A stretch of 50,450 nt of DNA from Streptomyces alkaliterrae (GTDB lineage Bacteria > Actinomycetota > Actinomycetes > Streptomycetales > Streptomycetaceae): NCBI RefSeq assembly GCF_007097205.2, contig NZ_VJYK02000005.1:1-50450 (forward strand), read 5' to 3'. Positions 20,276 through 31,413 of the stretch are shown here, in pieces. The position numbers and the translations under genes were made by a program. The notes under the pieces are model-generated. The model was not told the origin of the DNA. It saw nothing but the letters and a program-made list of their open reading frames with translations, and ran no database searches. Each line of letters starts with the position of its first letter. Positions within the stretch are counted from its first letter, which is position 1.

Positions 20276-21018
20276 CCGAACCGCTGGAGCCCGTCACCGA
20301 GAAGGACCGCCGGGACGAACTCGCCGCCAACCTCGAAGCCGTGGAGCGCCGCATCGCCGACGCCTGCGCGGCGGCGGGCCGCGACCGGTCGGAGGTGACC
20401 CTCATCGTCGTCACCAAGACCTACCCCGCGAGCGATGTGCGACTGCTCGCCGATCTTGGCGTTCGCAACGTCGCGGAGAACCGCGACCAGGAGGCGGCGG
20501 CCAAGGCGGCCGAGTGCTCCGACCTCCCCCTGGTCTGGCACTTCGTCGGCCAGCTCCAGACGAACAAGGTGCGCTCGGTCACCGACTACGCGGACGTCGT
20601 GCACTCGGTGGACCGCGGCCGACTGGTCACCGCGCTCTCCAGCGCCGCCCAGCGGCAGGGCCGGGAGCTGGACTGCCTGCTCCAGGTGGCCCTGGACAAG
20701 GAGGCGGACGAGGGCGCCGGGCGCGGCGGCGTCGCGCCGGACGCGGTACTCGAACTCGCCGAGCAGGTCAGGGCGGCACCGAGGCTGCGACTTGCCGGTC
20801 TGATGACCGTCGCCCCGCTCGCCGGGCCCTACGCCGGCCGGCCCCGGGAGGCGTTCGAGCGGCTGATGGAAATCTCCCGGAGCCTGCGTAGTCTTGAGCC
20901 GACTGCGAACATGGTGTCGGCGGGCATGAGTTCGGACCTCGAGGACGCCGTCGCGGCCGGTGCGACACATGTACGTGTCGGCAGTGCGGTACTCGGAGTC
21001 CGACCCCGGCTCCGGTAA
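20272..21018 (+). CDS. YggS/PLPBP-family pyridoxal phosphate homeostasis protein
   Basis: A 248-residue TIM-barrel-like protein that binds pyridoxal 5'-phosphate. The PLP lysine is in LIVVTKTYPASDV. NVAENRDQE, WHFVGQLQTNK, MSSDLEDAV and HVRVGSAVLG match the family. Members control B6 vitamer and amino acid balance and have no known catalysis. The ATG overlaps the pgeF stop (ATGA). Inside its 3' end, CGACAC and GTGTCG (20963-20980) form a small inverted repeat that also encodes the conserved HVRVG motif. Confidence 0.95.
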   Translation: MTEPLEPVTEKDRRDELAANLEAVERRIADACAAAGRDRSEVTLIVVTKTYPASDVRLLADLGVRNVAENRDQEAAAKAAECSDLPLVWHFVGQLQTNKVRSVTDYADVVHSVDRGRLVTALSSAAQRQGRELDCLLQVALDKEADEGAGRGGVAPDAVLELAEQVRAAPRLRLAGLMTVAPLAGPYAGRPREAFERLMEISRSLRSLEPTANMVSAGMSSDLEDAVAAGATHVRVGSAVLGVRPRLR

Positions 21019-21140
21019 CGTCGCCAAGCAAGTCGGACCACCGTAGAAAATATGGTCATTTCCGACTGTAACGGGCAGGTCACGTGGATCCTGGTCGCCG
21101 ATGACGGAGCCGATCCACCACAGAGCGGAGGAAGCGGAGC

Positions 21141-21761
21141 ATGGCCGGCGCGATGCGCAAGATGGCGGTCTACCTCGGCCTCGTGGAGGACGATGGGTAT
21201 GACGGCCGGGGGTACGACCCCGACGACGAGTTCGAGCCCGAACCCGATCCGGACCGGGACCGCCGACGGCAGAACCACCAGCAGGTCCACGATCCCGAGC
21301 CCGAGGAGTCGGTCCGGGTGGTCCACCCGCCGGCCCAGCGCGAACGTGATCAATCTCCCGCTCTGGTGCCCGACGCGGGCCGGGTCAGCAGGATCGCACC
21401 CGTGTCGTCCATCACACCTGAACGTCCCAACCTGGAGAAGAACGCACCAGTGATCATGCCCAAGGTCGTCTCCGAGCGGGAGCCCTACCGCATCACCACA
21501 CTCCACCCCAGGACGTACAACGAGGCCCGTACCATCGGGGAACACTTCCGCGAGGGCACGCCGGTGATCATGAACCTGACCGAGATGGACGACACCGACG
21601 CCAAGCGTCTCGTCGACTTCGCGGCCGGTCTGGTGTTCGGTCTGCACGGCAGCATCGAGCGGGTGACCCAGAAGGTCTTCCTGCTGTCTCCTGCTAACGT
21701 CGATGTCACGGCGGAGGACAAGGCCCGCATCGCAGAGGGCGGGTTCTTCAACCAGAGCTGA
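21141..21761 (+). CDS. sepF: SepF, FtsZ membrane anchor
   Basis: A 206-residue protein. The N-terminal amphipathic stretch [17 protein letters not shown] would bind the membrane. A long acidic, disordered linker (about 18-85) precedes the SepF core (about 105-200), including [23 protein letters not shown] and [23 protein letters not shown]. SepF links FtsZ tails to the membrane in Gram-positive bacteria. The ATG has GGAGGAAGCGGAG upstream. The 122 bases before it contain TATGGT (21051-21056), a weak -10 candidate. Confidence 0.96.
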   Translation: MAGAMRKMAVYLGLVEDDGYDGRGYDPDDEFEPEPDPDRDRRRQNHQQVHDPEPEESVRVVHPPAQRERDQSPALVPDAGRVSRIAPVSSITPERPNLEKNAPVIMPKVVSEREPYRITTLHPRTYNEARTIGEHFREGTPVIMNLTEMDDTDAKRLVDFAAGLVFGLHGSIERVTQKVFLLSPANVDVTAEDKARIAEGGFFNQS

Positions 21762-21827
21762 TACAACACCAGACAAGCCCCGGTCAGCGGGCCGGGCACA
21801 CCAGCCAAGGGGAGAGGGAAGCACACG

Positions 21828-22112
21828 ATGGGGACAGTGCAGCAAGTGAGTCTCGTTGCGCTGCAATGCTTTCTTGTGGTCCTGATCTTCCGGCTGGTGA
21901 TGGACTACGTGTTCATGTTCGCCCGCTCATGGCAGCCCGGCAAGGCGATGGTGGTCGTTCTCGAGGCCGCCTACACTGTCACTGATCCGCCACTCAAGCT
22001 CCTGCGGCGGTTCATCCCGCCGCTGCGCTTCGGGGGTGTGGCGCTCGACCTGTCCTTCTTCGTACTGATGATCATCGTTTACATCCTGATCAGCATCGTG
22101 GCCAGTCTGTGA
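21828..22112 (+). CDS. sepG: YggT-family membrane protein (SepG)
   Basis: A 94-residue protein with two hydrophobic spans (about 8-28 and 68-92) and the conserved PLKLLRRFIPPLR segment between them. Its place between sepF and divIVA matches Streptomyces SepG, which helps place the division ring and compact the nucleoid during sporulation. The ATG is preceded by GGGGAGAGGGAAG, a strong site. Function is inferred from position and family. Confidence 0.92.
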   Translation: MGTVQQVSLVALQCFLVVLIFRLVMDYVFMFARSWQPGKAMVVVLEAAYTVTDPPLKLLRRFIPPLRFGGVALDLSFFVLMIIVYILISIVASL

Positions 22113-22161
22113 ACGAGTACGGTCTTGCCGATATGCCGATGACCTACGTTGAGGTGAAGAG

Positions 22162-23238
22162 ATGCCGCTGACCCCCGAGGACGTGCGGAACAAACAGTTC
22201 ACGACCGTCCGTCTGCGAGAAGGCTACGACGAGGACGAGGTCGACGCCTTCCTGGACGAGGTCGAAGCCGAACTGACCCGCCTGCTCCGCGAGAACGAGG
22301 ACCTGCGCGCCAAGCTGGCCGCGGCCACCCGCGCCGCCGCGCAGAACCAGCAGAACATGCGCAAGCCCGAGCCGCAGGAGCGCCCCCAGCAGGGCGGCCC
22401 CGTGCCGCCGGCCATATCCGGTCCGCAGCCGGTGCCGCCGGGGCAGCAGCAGATGGGCGGACCGCCCCAGCTGCCCGGCGCGCCGCAGCTGCCCGCAGGA
22501 CCCGGTGGCCCGCAGGGCGGACCGCACGGTCCCGGCCCGATGGGTCCCGGTGGGCCGGGCGGCCCCATGGGCGCCCCGCAGATGCCCCAGCAGAACAACG
22601 ACAGCGCCGCCCGGGTGCTCAGCCTCGCCCAGCAGACCGCCGACCAGGCGATCGCCGAGGCCCGCTCGGAGGCCAACAAGATCGTCGGCGAGGCCCGCAG
22701 CCGCGCCGAGGGTCTGGAGCGCGACGCCCGCGCCAAGGCCGACGCCCTGGAGCGGGACGCCCAGGAGAAGCACCGCGTCGCGATGGGCTCCCTGGAGTCC
22801 GCCCGCGCCACGCTGGAGCGCAAGGTCGAGGACCTGCGCGGCTTCGAGCGGGAGTACCGCACGCGCCTGAAGTCCTACCTGGAGAGCCAGCTGCGTCAGC
22901 TGGAGAGCCAGGCCGACGACTCGCTGGCCCCGCCGCGCAGTCCGCAGGCCCCCTCACTGCCGGCTTCGCCGTCGATGGCCTCGGCCGGCGCCTCCACCGG
23001 TGGCGGTGGCGGCACGATGGGCGGTCACCAGACCATGGGCGGCAACCCGTCGATGGGCGGCGGCGCCGGGCACGGCGGCCACCACACCCAGGGCGGCGGC
23101 CAGACCTACGGCGGTCAGCAGCAGATGTCCCCGGCCATGACCCAGCCCATGGCGCCGGTGCGTCCGCAGGGCCCGCAGCCGATGGGCCAGGCGCCCTCGC
23201 CGATGCGGGGCTTCCTCATCGACGAGGACGACAGCTGA
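22162..23238 (+). CDS. divIVA: Polar growth organiser DivIVA
   Basis: A 358-residue coiled-coil protein. The N-terminal lipid-binding domain shows [20 protein letters not shown] and is followed by a first coiled coil (to about 65). A long Pro/Gln/Gly spacer (about 70-145) separates it from the second coiled coil (about 148-255). A Gly/Met/Gln-rich C-terminal tail ends [10 protein letters not shown]. DivIVA directs tip extension and branching in Streptomyces. The ATG has GAGGTGAAGAG upstream. It is the last gene before a strong terminator. Confidence 0.97.
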   Translation: MPLTPEDVRNKQFTTVRLREGYDEDEVDAFLDEVEAELTRLLRENEDLRAKLAAATRAAAQNQQNMRKPEPQERPQQGGPVPPAISGPQPVPPGQQQMGGPPQLPGAPQLPAGPGGPQGGPHGPGPMGPGGPGGPMGAPQMPQQNNDSAARVLSLAQQTADQAIAEARSEANKIVGEARSRAEGLERDARAKADALERDAQEKHRVAMGSLESARATLERKVEDLRGFEREYRTRLKSYLESQLRQLESQADDSLAPPRSPQAPSLPASPSMASAGASTGGGGGTMGGHQTMGGNPSMGGGAGHGGHHTQGGGQTYGGQQQMSPAMTQPMAPVRPQGPQPMGQAPSPMRGFLIDEDDS

Positions 23239-23286
23239 GCAGGCGCGGTTGAGCGCGTCCGAGTAGGACGTCGGCATATATCCGAA

Positions 23287-23315
23287 GGGCCGGACCCCCA
23301 CCGGGGGTCCGGCCC
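23287..23315 (+). terminator. Terminator of the dcw operon after divIVA
   Basis: GGGCCGGACCCCC and its exact reverse complement form a 13-bp stem with a three-base loop, 48 bases after the divIVA stop. There is no T-tract, which is common in Streptomyces. Confidence 0.8.
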
Positions 23316-23405
23316 TCGGCCGTTTCCGGCCAACCGGCGCCGCGGCGGGCGGCCGACGGCGCACGACCGACGCGGCCCGGGTCGCGCCGCGGTCGCCCGA
23401 CAGGT

Positions 23406-23439
23406 CCGGGGCCCGGTACCTGGTGGCACCGGGCCCCGG
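23406..23439 (-). terminator. Terminator of ileS
   Basis: CCGGGGCCCGGT pairs perfectly with its reverse complement (12 bp, 10-base loop), directly beyond the ileS stop at 23448. Confidence 0.7.
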
Positions 23440-23447
23440 GCCGGCGC

Positions 23448-26594
<3,147 letters not shown>

Positions 26595-26875
26595 CTGACG
26601 TTCCTCCGGCGGACATGACCACTTCCGTCAGAGGGACGAGATCCGCCGAACGGCGGTGCTCCCGCGGTACCACCCTCCTTGGCGGCGGGACGCCTCCCAC
26701 CGCCCTCTCATTGAGGACAGCGTGCCGGTTCTACTCGCCCACGCGCGGGGCGGGAGCTTTCTTCCGGCGGCTCCGGGGTGATCTTCACGTCCGCGCCGGC
26801 CCCGGGCTCACACCGTCCCCGGTTCGCTGCTGGCCGCGTTCGGACGCTACTCGTCCCCTTCATCGCCTTTCGCTG
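26595..26875 (-). ncRNA. T-box riboswitch controlling ileS, probably translational
   Basis: On the minus strand the leader contains the exact T-box consensus AGGGTGGTACCGCG (26676 down to 26663). A candidate isoleucine specifier codon ATC followed by A lies at 26782-26780. Just after the T-box, CGGCGGA (minus strand, 26648-26642) can pair either with the preceding CCGCCG, forming a small hairpin, or with TCCGCCG (26613-26607), which abuts and includes part of the GGAGGAA ribosome site. That suggests that uncharged tRNA-Ile frees the ribosome site. No terminator hairpin with a U-tract is seen. T-boxes of this kind before actinobacterial ileS are known; the folding here is by eye. Confidence 0.9.
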
Positions 26876-26881
26876 TCGCCC

Positions 26882-26912
26882 AGTGTAAGGGCCCTCACGG
26901 CCCGCCGCCGAA
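26882..26912 (-). promoter_or_regulatory. Candidate ileS promoter
   Basis: Minus strand: TACACT (26887-26882), a TANNNT -10, with a weak TTCGGC -35 19 bp upstream. Predicted +1 is near 26875, just before the T-box structure. The remaining bases to 27078 hold a TCACA-ATA-TGTGA inverted repeat (27053-27065) just upstream of the next gene and nothing else I can name. Confidence 0.45.
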
Positions 26913-27078
26913 CGGTTTCCCTCCGGCGGGACAGGGCACAACGCCCTCGCGAGCTTTCGAGCCGGCCGAGGACAGAAGCCGATCTGTCCGGCGTGCCCCA
27001 TTGCCGCACGGTTCTGGTGGATTTATCGTTCCGGCACGATTCGCGAGCAAGATCACAATATGTGAAGGGATCGCGGCC

Positions 27079-27909
27079 ATGGTTGCGAGCAGGTCCGCCG
27101 AGGGGAATCCGGCGCCCGACGAAGAGCCGGACCAGCCCGCCGCCGGGGCGGCGAAGAAGGCCACGGAGAGGACGGCCGCCAGGAAGGCGACGGCGAAGAA
27201 GGCGGCGAAGGCGACCCCGAAGAAGGCGACCCCCGGGAAGACGGCGGCGAAGAAGACGGCGGCGAAGAAGACGGCGGCCAAGAAGACGGCAGCGAAGAAG
27301 ACCACCGCCAGGAAGACGGCGGCGAAGACGGCCGCTGGGAAGACGGCCGCCGAGAAGACAGCGGCGAAGAAGACCACCGCGAAGAAGACCACCGCGAAGA
27401 AGACGGCCGCGAGGGCCGAGGAGCAGACGGGAGCCGAGCAGGTGGCTGCGAAGAAGAGCACGACCGACCAGACGTCCGCGGTGCCGCCGGCGCGCAGCGC
27501 GACGGCGGTCGCGCCGGGCGAGCTGGCGGTGCGCAGCGGCGAGGAGCCGTGGACCGACCAGGAGGTCGCCGACGCCAGGACGGAGCTCGAGGAGGAGGCC
27601 GGCCGCCGGCGCAGCGAGATCGCCGCCCTTGAGGAGGCGCTCAGCGGGCTGATGCGGGACTCCGGCGACGGAGCCGGCGACGACCAGGCCGACACCGGAA
27701 GCAAGAACATCACCAGGGAGCACGAGCTGGCGCTGGCCGGCAACGCCCGGGAGATCCTGTACCAGACCGAGCGGGCGCTGGAGAGGCTGGAGGCCGGCAC
27801 CTACGGGCTCTGCGAGAGCTGCGGCAACCCGATCGGCAAGGCCCGGATGCAGGCGTTCCCCAGGGCGACGCTGTGCGTGGACTGCAAGCAGAAGCAGGAA
27901 CGCCGCTGA
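27079..27909 (+). CDS. ddbA: Histone H1-tailed DksA/TraR zinc finger protein (DdbA-like)
   Basis: A 276-residue protein with two parts. Residues 25-112 are nearly all Lys, Ala and Thr in repeats such as KKTAAKKT, like a histone H1 tail, and should bind DNA. The C-terminal part (about 155-276) has a helical region and a DksA/TraR C4 zinc finger with Cys245, Cys248, Cys266 and Cys269. The gene order (ileS, this gene, lspA) matches the Streptomyces coelicolor nucleoid protein called DdbA; the symbol comes from memory of that work. The ATG at 27079 has AAGGGA upstream. An in-frame earlier start at 27001 lacks such a site. Confidence 0.9.
   Translation: MVASRSAEGNPAPDEEPDQPAAGAAKKATERTAARKATAKKAAKATPKKATPGKTAAKKTAAKKTAAKKTAAKKTTARKTAAKTAAGKTAAEKTAAKKTTAKKTTAKKTAARAEEQTGAEQVAAKKSTTDQTSAVPPARSATAVAPGELAVRSGEEPWTDQEVADARTELEEEAGRRRSEIAALEEALSGLMRDSGDGAGDDQADTGSKNITREHELALAGNAREILYQTERALERLEAGTYGLCESCGNPIGKARMQAFPRATLCVDCKQKQERR
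27151..27414 (+). repeat. Lys/Ala/Thr tandem repeat in the DksA-like protein
   Basis: Coding repeats of about 15 bases (variants of aagaagacggcggcg) encode the H1-like tail. Copy number is prone to expansion or loss by slippage. Confidence 0.85.
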
Positions 27910-27931
27910 TCGCCGCGCCCCTGGCGTGTCG

Positions 27932-27937
27932 TACGCT
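27932..27937 (+). promoter_or_regulatory. -10 element of leaderless lspA promoter
   Basis: TACGCT fits TANNNT and places +1 at 27944, the first base of the lspA GTG. No ribosome site is present. No good -35 is visible. Confidence 0.5.
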
Positions 27938-27943
27938 CGTCCC

Positions 27944-28531
27944 GTGACATCAGAGGCGGAGCAGGCCATCGACGAAGTCCCGGACAGGACGCCCAAGGAC
28001 GGCGCCGACGACAGCGCCGAGGAGGCGGGCGGCGGCACCGCCCGCGGGCCGCGCCGGATCGCCATACTGCTGGGCGTGGCGGCGCTGGCCTACGCGCTGG
28101 ACCTCGTCACCAAGCTGATCGTGGTGGCGAAGCTGGAGCACGAGCCGGCGATCGAGGTGATCGGCACGCTCCTGCGCTTCCACGCCGTGCGCAACCCGGG
28201 CGCGGCGTTCGGCATGGGCGAGGCGCTGACGATCGTGTTCACCGCGATCGCCGCGATTGTCATCGTGGTGATCCTGCGCATCGCCCGGAAGCTGTACAGC
28301 AGGCCGTGGGCGATCGCGCTCGGTCTGCTGCTCGGCGGCGCGCTGGGCAACCTCACCGACCGGATCTTCCGCTCCCCGGGCGTGTTCCGGGGCGAGGTCG
28401 TGGACTTCATCGCCCCGGCGCACTTCGCGGTGTTCAATCTCGCGGACTCCGCCATCGTCTGCGGCGGCATCCTGATCGTGATCCTCTCCTTCCGGGGCCT
28501 GGACCCGGACGGCACCGTGCACGGCAAGTGA
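27944..28531 (+). CDS. lspA: Lipoprotein signal peptidase (signal peptidase II)
   Basis: A 195-residue membrane aspartyl protease that cleaves lipoprotein signal peptides. Four hydrophobic spans follow an acidic N-terminal extension (1-35). The two catalytic aspartates lie in GNLTDRIF and [17 protein letters not shown] is also typical. The GTG at 27944 is at the predicted transcription start, so the mRNA is probably leaderless. An upstream in-frame GTG at 27926 would add six residues. Confidence 0.96.
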   Translation: MTSEAEQAIDEVPDRTPKDGADDSAEEAGGGTARGPRRIAILLGVAALAYALDLVTKLIVVAKLEHEPAIEVIGTLLRFHAVRNPGAAFGMGEALTIVFTAIAAIVIVVILRIARKLYSRPWAIALGLLLGGALGNLTDRIFRSPGVFRGEVVDFIAPAHFAVFNLADSAIVCGGILIVILSFRGLDPDGTVHGK

Positions 28532-28567
28532 CAGCCCGCCGCCGTCCGAGGGGCGGCGGCGGTCCGG

Positions 28568-28573
28568 CATACT
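28568..28573 (+). promoter_or_regulatory. Weak -10 of a possibly leaderless rluD promoter
   Basis: CATACT ends seven bases before the rluD GTG, with no ribosome site. A short GC hairpin (28536-28559) lies just upstream and may end some lspA transcripts. Confidence 0.3.
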
Positions 28574-28580
28574 CGAGCAG

Positions 28581-29537
28581 GTGAGTATCCCCGCGCCTGC
28601 GTCGCCCCCCGAAGTGAGAACACTGCCCGTACCCGACGGCCTGGAGGGCGAGCGCGTCGACGCCGCCCTGGCCCGGATGTTCGGGTTCTCCCGCACGAAG
28701 GCCGCCGAACTGGCCGCGGAGGGCAAGGTCCGACTGGACGGAGCCGAGGCGGGGAAGTCCGACCGGGTGTCCGCCGGGGCCTGGATCGAGGTCGAGATGC
28801 CGGGCGCGCCGGTGCCGGTCAGCATCGTCGCCGAGCCCGTCGAGGGCATGGAGATCGTCCACGACGACGACGACATCGTGGTCATCTCCAAGCCCGTCGG
28901 GGTTGCCGCCCATCCCAGCCCGGGCTGGACGGGCACCACCGTGATCGGCGGTCTCGCCGCCGCCGGCTACACCATCACCACCTCCGGCGCCGCCGAGCGT
29001 CAGGGCATCGTGCACCGACTGGACGTCGGCACCTCGGGCCTGATGGTCGTCGCCAAGTCCGAGCGCGCCTACAGCAGGCTCAAGCAGCAGTTCCGCGAAC
29101 GCACCGTCGACAAGCGCTACCACGCGCTGGTCCAGGGGCACCCCGACCCGATGAGCGGCACCATCGACGCCCCCATCGGCCGCCACCCCAACCACGACTA
29201 CAAGTGGGCGGTCACCGCGCACGGCAAGCCCTCGGTGACGCACTACGACCTGATCGAGGCGTTCCGCGCGGCCAGCCTGCTCGACATCAAGCTGGAGACC
29301 GGCCGCACCCACCAGATCCGGGTGCACATGTCCGCCCACCGCCACCCCTGCGTCGGCGACACCACCTACGGCGCCGACCCCACGCTCGCCAAGCGGCTGC
29401 GGCTCACCCGCCAGTGGCTGCACGCCGTGCGGCTGGGCTTCGAGCACCCGGCGGACGGCGAGTGGGTGGAGTTCGAGAGCACCTACCCGGACGACCTCCA
29501 GCACGCGCTGGACACGGTCCGCGCCGACAGCCACTGA
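28581..29537 (+). CDS. 23S rRNA pseudouridine synthase, RluD family
   Basis: A 318-residue RluA/RluD-type enzyme. An N-terminal S4 RNA-binding domain (about 20-80, [26 protein letters not shown]) precedes the catalytic domain. The catalytic Asp is in [16 protein letters not shown], and [11 protein letters not shown] closes the active site. It probably modifies large-subunit rRNA; exact positions are not deducible. The GTG start shows no ribosome site. The stop codon lies within the first copy of a 17-bp tandem repeat. Confidence 0.93.
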   Translation: MSIPAPASPPEVRTLPVPDGLEGERVDAALARMFGFSRTKAAELAAEGKVRLDGAEAGKSDRVSAGAWIEVEMPGAPVPVSIVAEPVEGMEIVHDDDDIVVISKPVGVAAHPSPGWTGTTVIGGLAAAGYTITTSGAAERQGIVHRLDVGTSGLMVVAKSERAYSRLKQQFRERTVDKRYHALVQGHPDPMSGTIDAPIGRHPNHDYKWAVTAHGKPSVTHYDLIEAFRAASLLDIKLETGRTHQIRVHMSAHRHPCVGDTTYGADPTLAKRLRLTRQWLHAVRLGFEHPADGEWVEFESTYPDDLQHALDTVRADSH

Positions 29538-29578
29538 GCACGACCAGCCACTGAGCACGACCGGCCGCCGAGCACGAC
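29528..29578. repeat. Three tandem 17-bp units spanning the rluD stop codon
   Basis: CAGCCACTGAGCACGAC occurs twice exactly (29528-29544, 29545-29561) and a third time with three changes (29562-29578). The rluD TGA lies in the first unit. The array runs into the following terminator. Confidence 0.85.
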
Positions 29579-29612
29579 GCCGGCCCCGCCGCCGAGGCGG
29601 GGCCGGCGTCGT
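29574..29612. terminator. Bidirectional terminator between rluD and mscS-type gene
   Basis: ACGACGCCGGCCCCGCC pairs perfectly with its reverse complement (17 bp, five-base loop) between two convergent genes. Confidence 0.8.
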
Positions 29613-29630
29613 CCTGCCGGGGTGGCGTCG

Positions 29631-30683
29631 TCAGATCCGCTTCTCCTCCGGCGACGCGTCCTCCCGGGCCACCCGGACCCTCGGCAGGGCGTGCGGGTGC
29701 TTCTCCTGGAGCCAGGTCACCAGCGCCTCCCGCACCTGGCAGCGCAGCGCCCAGATGTCGTCGGCGGTGCGGGCCGTCATCGACGCCCGGACCTCGATCG
29801 TGGAGGGCGTGGAGTCGGTGACGACCAGACCCCAGTTCCGCCCGTCCCAGTGGTCGCTGGCCCGGATGACCTCCTCGGTCCTGGCGCGCAGCTCGGCGAT
29901 CGGCGTGGTGTGGTCGAGGTGGAGGAAGACCGTGCCGGTCATCTGCGGACCGCCGCGCGACCAGTTCTCGAACGGCTTGCTGGTGAAGTACGACACCGGC
30001 ATGGTGATGCGCCGCTCGTCCCAGGTGAGCACCACGAGGTAGGAGACGGTGATCTCGTCGACCGTGCCCCACTCACCGTCCACCACGACGACGTCCCCGA
30101 TGCGGACCATGTCGCCGAAGGCGATCGACAGCCCGGCGAAGAGGTTGCCGAGCGTGGACTGGGCGGCGATACCGGCCACGATGCCCAGCACACCGGCCGA
30201 GGCGAGCATCGAGGTGCCGACCGTCTTCATCGCGTCGAACTGCAGCATCATCGCCGCCGCCGCGACCACCGTGACGACGGCCGTCGCCAGCCGCTGGATG
30301 AGCGTCAGCTGGGTCCGCACCCGCCGTATCCGGGCGGGGTCCTGCGCGACCCCGGAGTACCGGACGGTGACGGTCTCCACGACCGCGGCGAGCACCCGCA
30401 GCGCCAGCCACGCGGAAGCGGCGATCAGGATCAGCGAAAGCCAGAGCCGGACGACCTCCTGATGCTCCTTCACCAGCTTGGTGCTCTCGAAGAACCCACG
30501 CACCAGCGCGACGAAGAGCAGCGCCTGGAGCGGCACGCGCACCCGGCGCAGCAGCCCCCACATCGGGGTCTCCGGATGTCTGGCGTTCACCCGCACCAGC
30601 ACCAGGTCGACGGCCCAGGCGATGAGCCAGGAGAGGACAAGCGCGCCGCCGAACACCAGCGTCGGCCGCAGCACGTATTCCAT
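29631..30683 (-). CDS. MscS-family mechanosensitive ion channel
   Basis: A 350-residue membrane protein with about four spans. The pore-lining helix and beta domain are evident in GVLGIVAGIAAQSTLGNLFAGLSIAFGDMVRIGDVV, where small Ala/Gly residues alternate as in MscS. Such channels release solutes on osmotic downshock. I chose the ATG at 30683, which has GAGGAG nine bases upstream. A longer frame from 30791 would overlap the divergent hydrolase promoter region. Confidence 0.93.
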   Translation of the reverse strand: MEYVLRPTLVFGGALVLSWLIAWAVDLVLVRVNARHPETPMWGLLRRVRVPLQALLFVALVRGFFESTKLVKEHQEVVRLWLSLILIAASAWLALRVLAAVVETVTVRYSGVAQDPARIRRVRTQLTLIQRLATAVVTVVAAAAMMLQFDAMKTVGTSMLASAGVLGIVAGIAAQSTLGNLFAGLSIAFGDMVRIGDVVVVDGEWGTVDEITVSYLVVLTWDERRITMPVSYFTSKPFENWSRGGPQMTGTVFLHLDHTTPIAELRARTEEVIRASDHWDGRNWGLVVTDSTPSTIEVRASMTARTADDIWALRCQVREALVTWLQEKHPHALPRVRVAREDASPEEKRI

Positions 30684-30792
30684 CTGATCGAACTCCTCAC
30701 TGGGAAACCGGCACCAGAGACCGTACCTGGCAGGATGGGGGTGAACGCGCCGTGAGCCGGCCGATCGCCCAAGCTGTGAAGGAAGTGACACC

Positions 30793-31368
30793 GTGGCCGA
30801 CGTCGTACTGTTCCATTCCGCCTACGGCCTGCGGCCGGCCGTGCTGGAGGCCGCCGAACGGCTGCGGGCGGCCGGGCACGACGTGCTGACCCCGGACCTC
30901 TACGACGGGCGGACCACCGAGACCGTCGAGGACGGGCTCGCCGTCAAGGAGGAGATCGGGCGCGACGAACTCCTCAAGCGGGCGGTAACCGCCACCGCCT
31001 CCCGGTCCCGACAGGGCCTGGTCTACGCCGGGTTCTCCCTCGGCGGCTCCATCGCGCAGAACCTCGCGCTGGCCGACGAGCACGCGCGGGGACTGCTCCT
31101 GCTGCACGGCACCTCGGACATCCACGAGGCGGCCTCGGTGGACGAGCTCCCCGTGCAGCTGCACGTCGCCGACCCCGACCCGTTCGAGCCGCACGACTGG
31201 CTGAACGCCTGGTACCTGCGGATGCGCCGGGCCGGCGCCGAGGTCGAGGTCCACCGCTACGCGGGGGCCGGCCACCTCTACACGGACAGCTCGCTGCCGG
31301 ACTGGGACGCCCAGGCCGCCGAGGCCACCTGGCGCACCGCCGAGGCGTTCCTGGCCGAACTGGACTGA
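30793..31368 (+). CDS. Dienelactone hydrolase-like alpha/beta hydrolase
   Basis: A 191-residue alpha/beta hydrolase. The nucleophile elbow is GFSLGG, so the nucleophile is Ser rather than the Cys of classical dienelactone hydrolases. The acid is probably in HVADPDPFEP and the catalytic His in GAGHLYTD. Substrate unknown. The GTG start has GAAGGAAG upstream. It is divergent from the mechanosensitive channel gene, 109 bases apart. Confidence 0.9.
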   Translation: MADVVLFHSAYGLRPAVLEAAERLRAAGHDVLTPDLYDGRTTETVEDGLAVKEEIGRDELLKRAVTATASRSRQGLVYAGFSLGGSIAQNLALADEHARGLLLLHGTSDIHEAASVDELPVQLHVADPDPFEPHDWLNAWYLRMRRAGAEVEVHRYAGAGHLYTDSSLPDWDAQAAEATWRTAEAFLAELD

Positions 31369-31379
31369 GGCCTCCTCGC

Positions 31380-31397
31380 GGGGCCCCGGGCGGCCCC
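31380..31397. terminator. Small GC hairpin between convergent genes
   Basis: GGGGCC and GGCCCC with a six-base loop, between the hydrolase stop and the kinase stop. Weak, but in the expected place. Confidence 0.35.
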
Positions 31398-31413
31398 TGC
31401 CGCCGAAGCGGGC

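Noticed and set aside
22126..22150. TTGCCG and TACGTT as a divIVA promoter
   Set aside because: The spacer would be only 13 bp, and the predicted start would interfere with the good ribosome site.
27151..27414. Regular short repeats considered as a CRISPR array
   Set aside because: Units are about 15 bases, contiguous without spacers, in frame, and encode a Lys/Ala/Thr tail.
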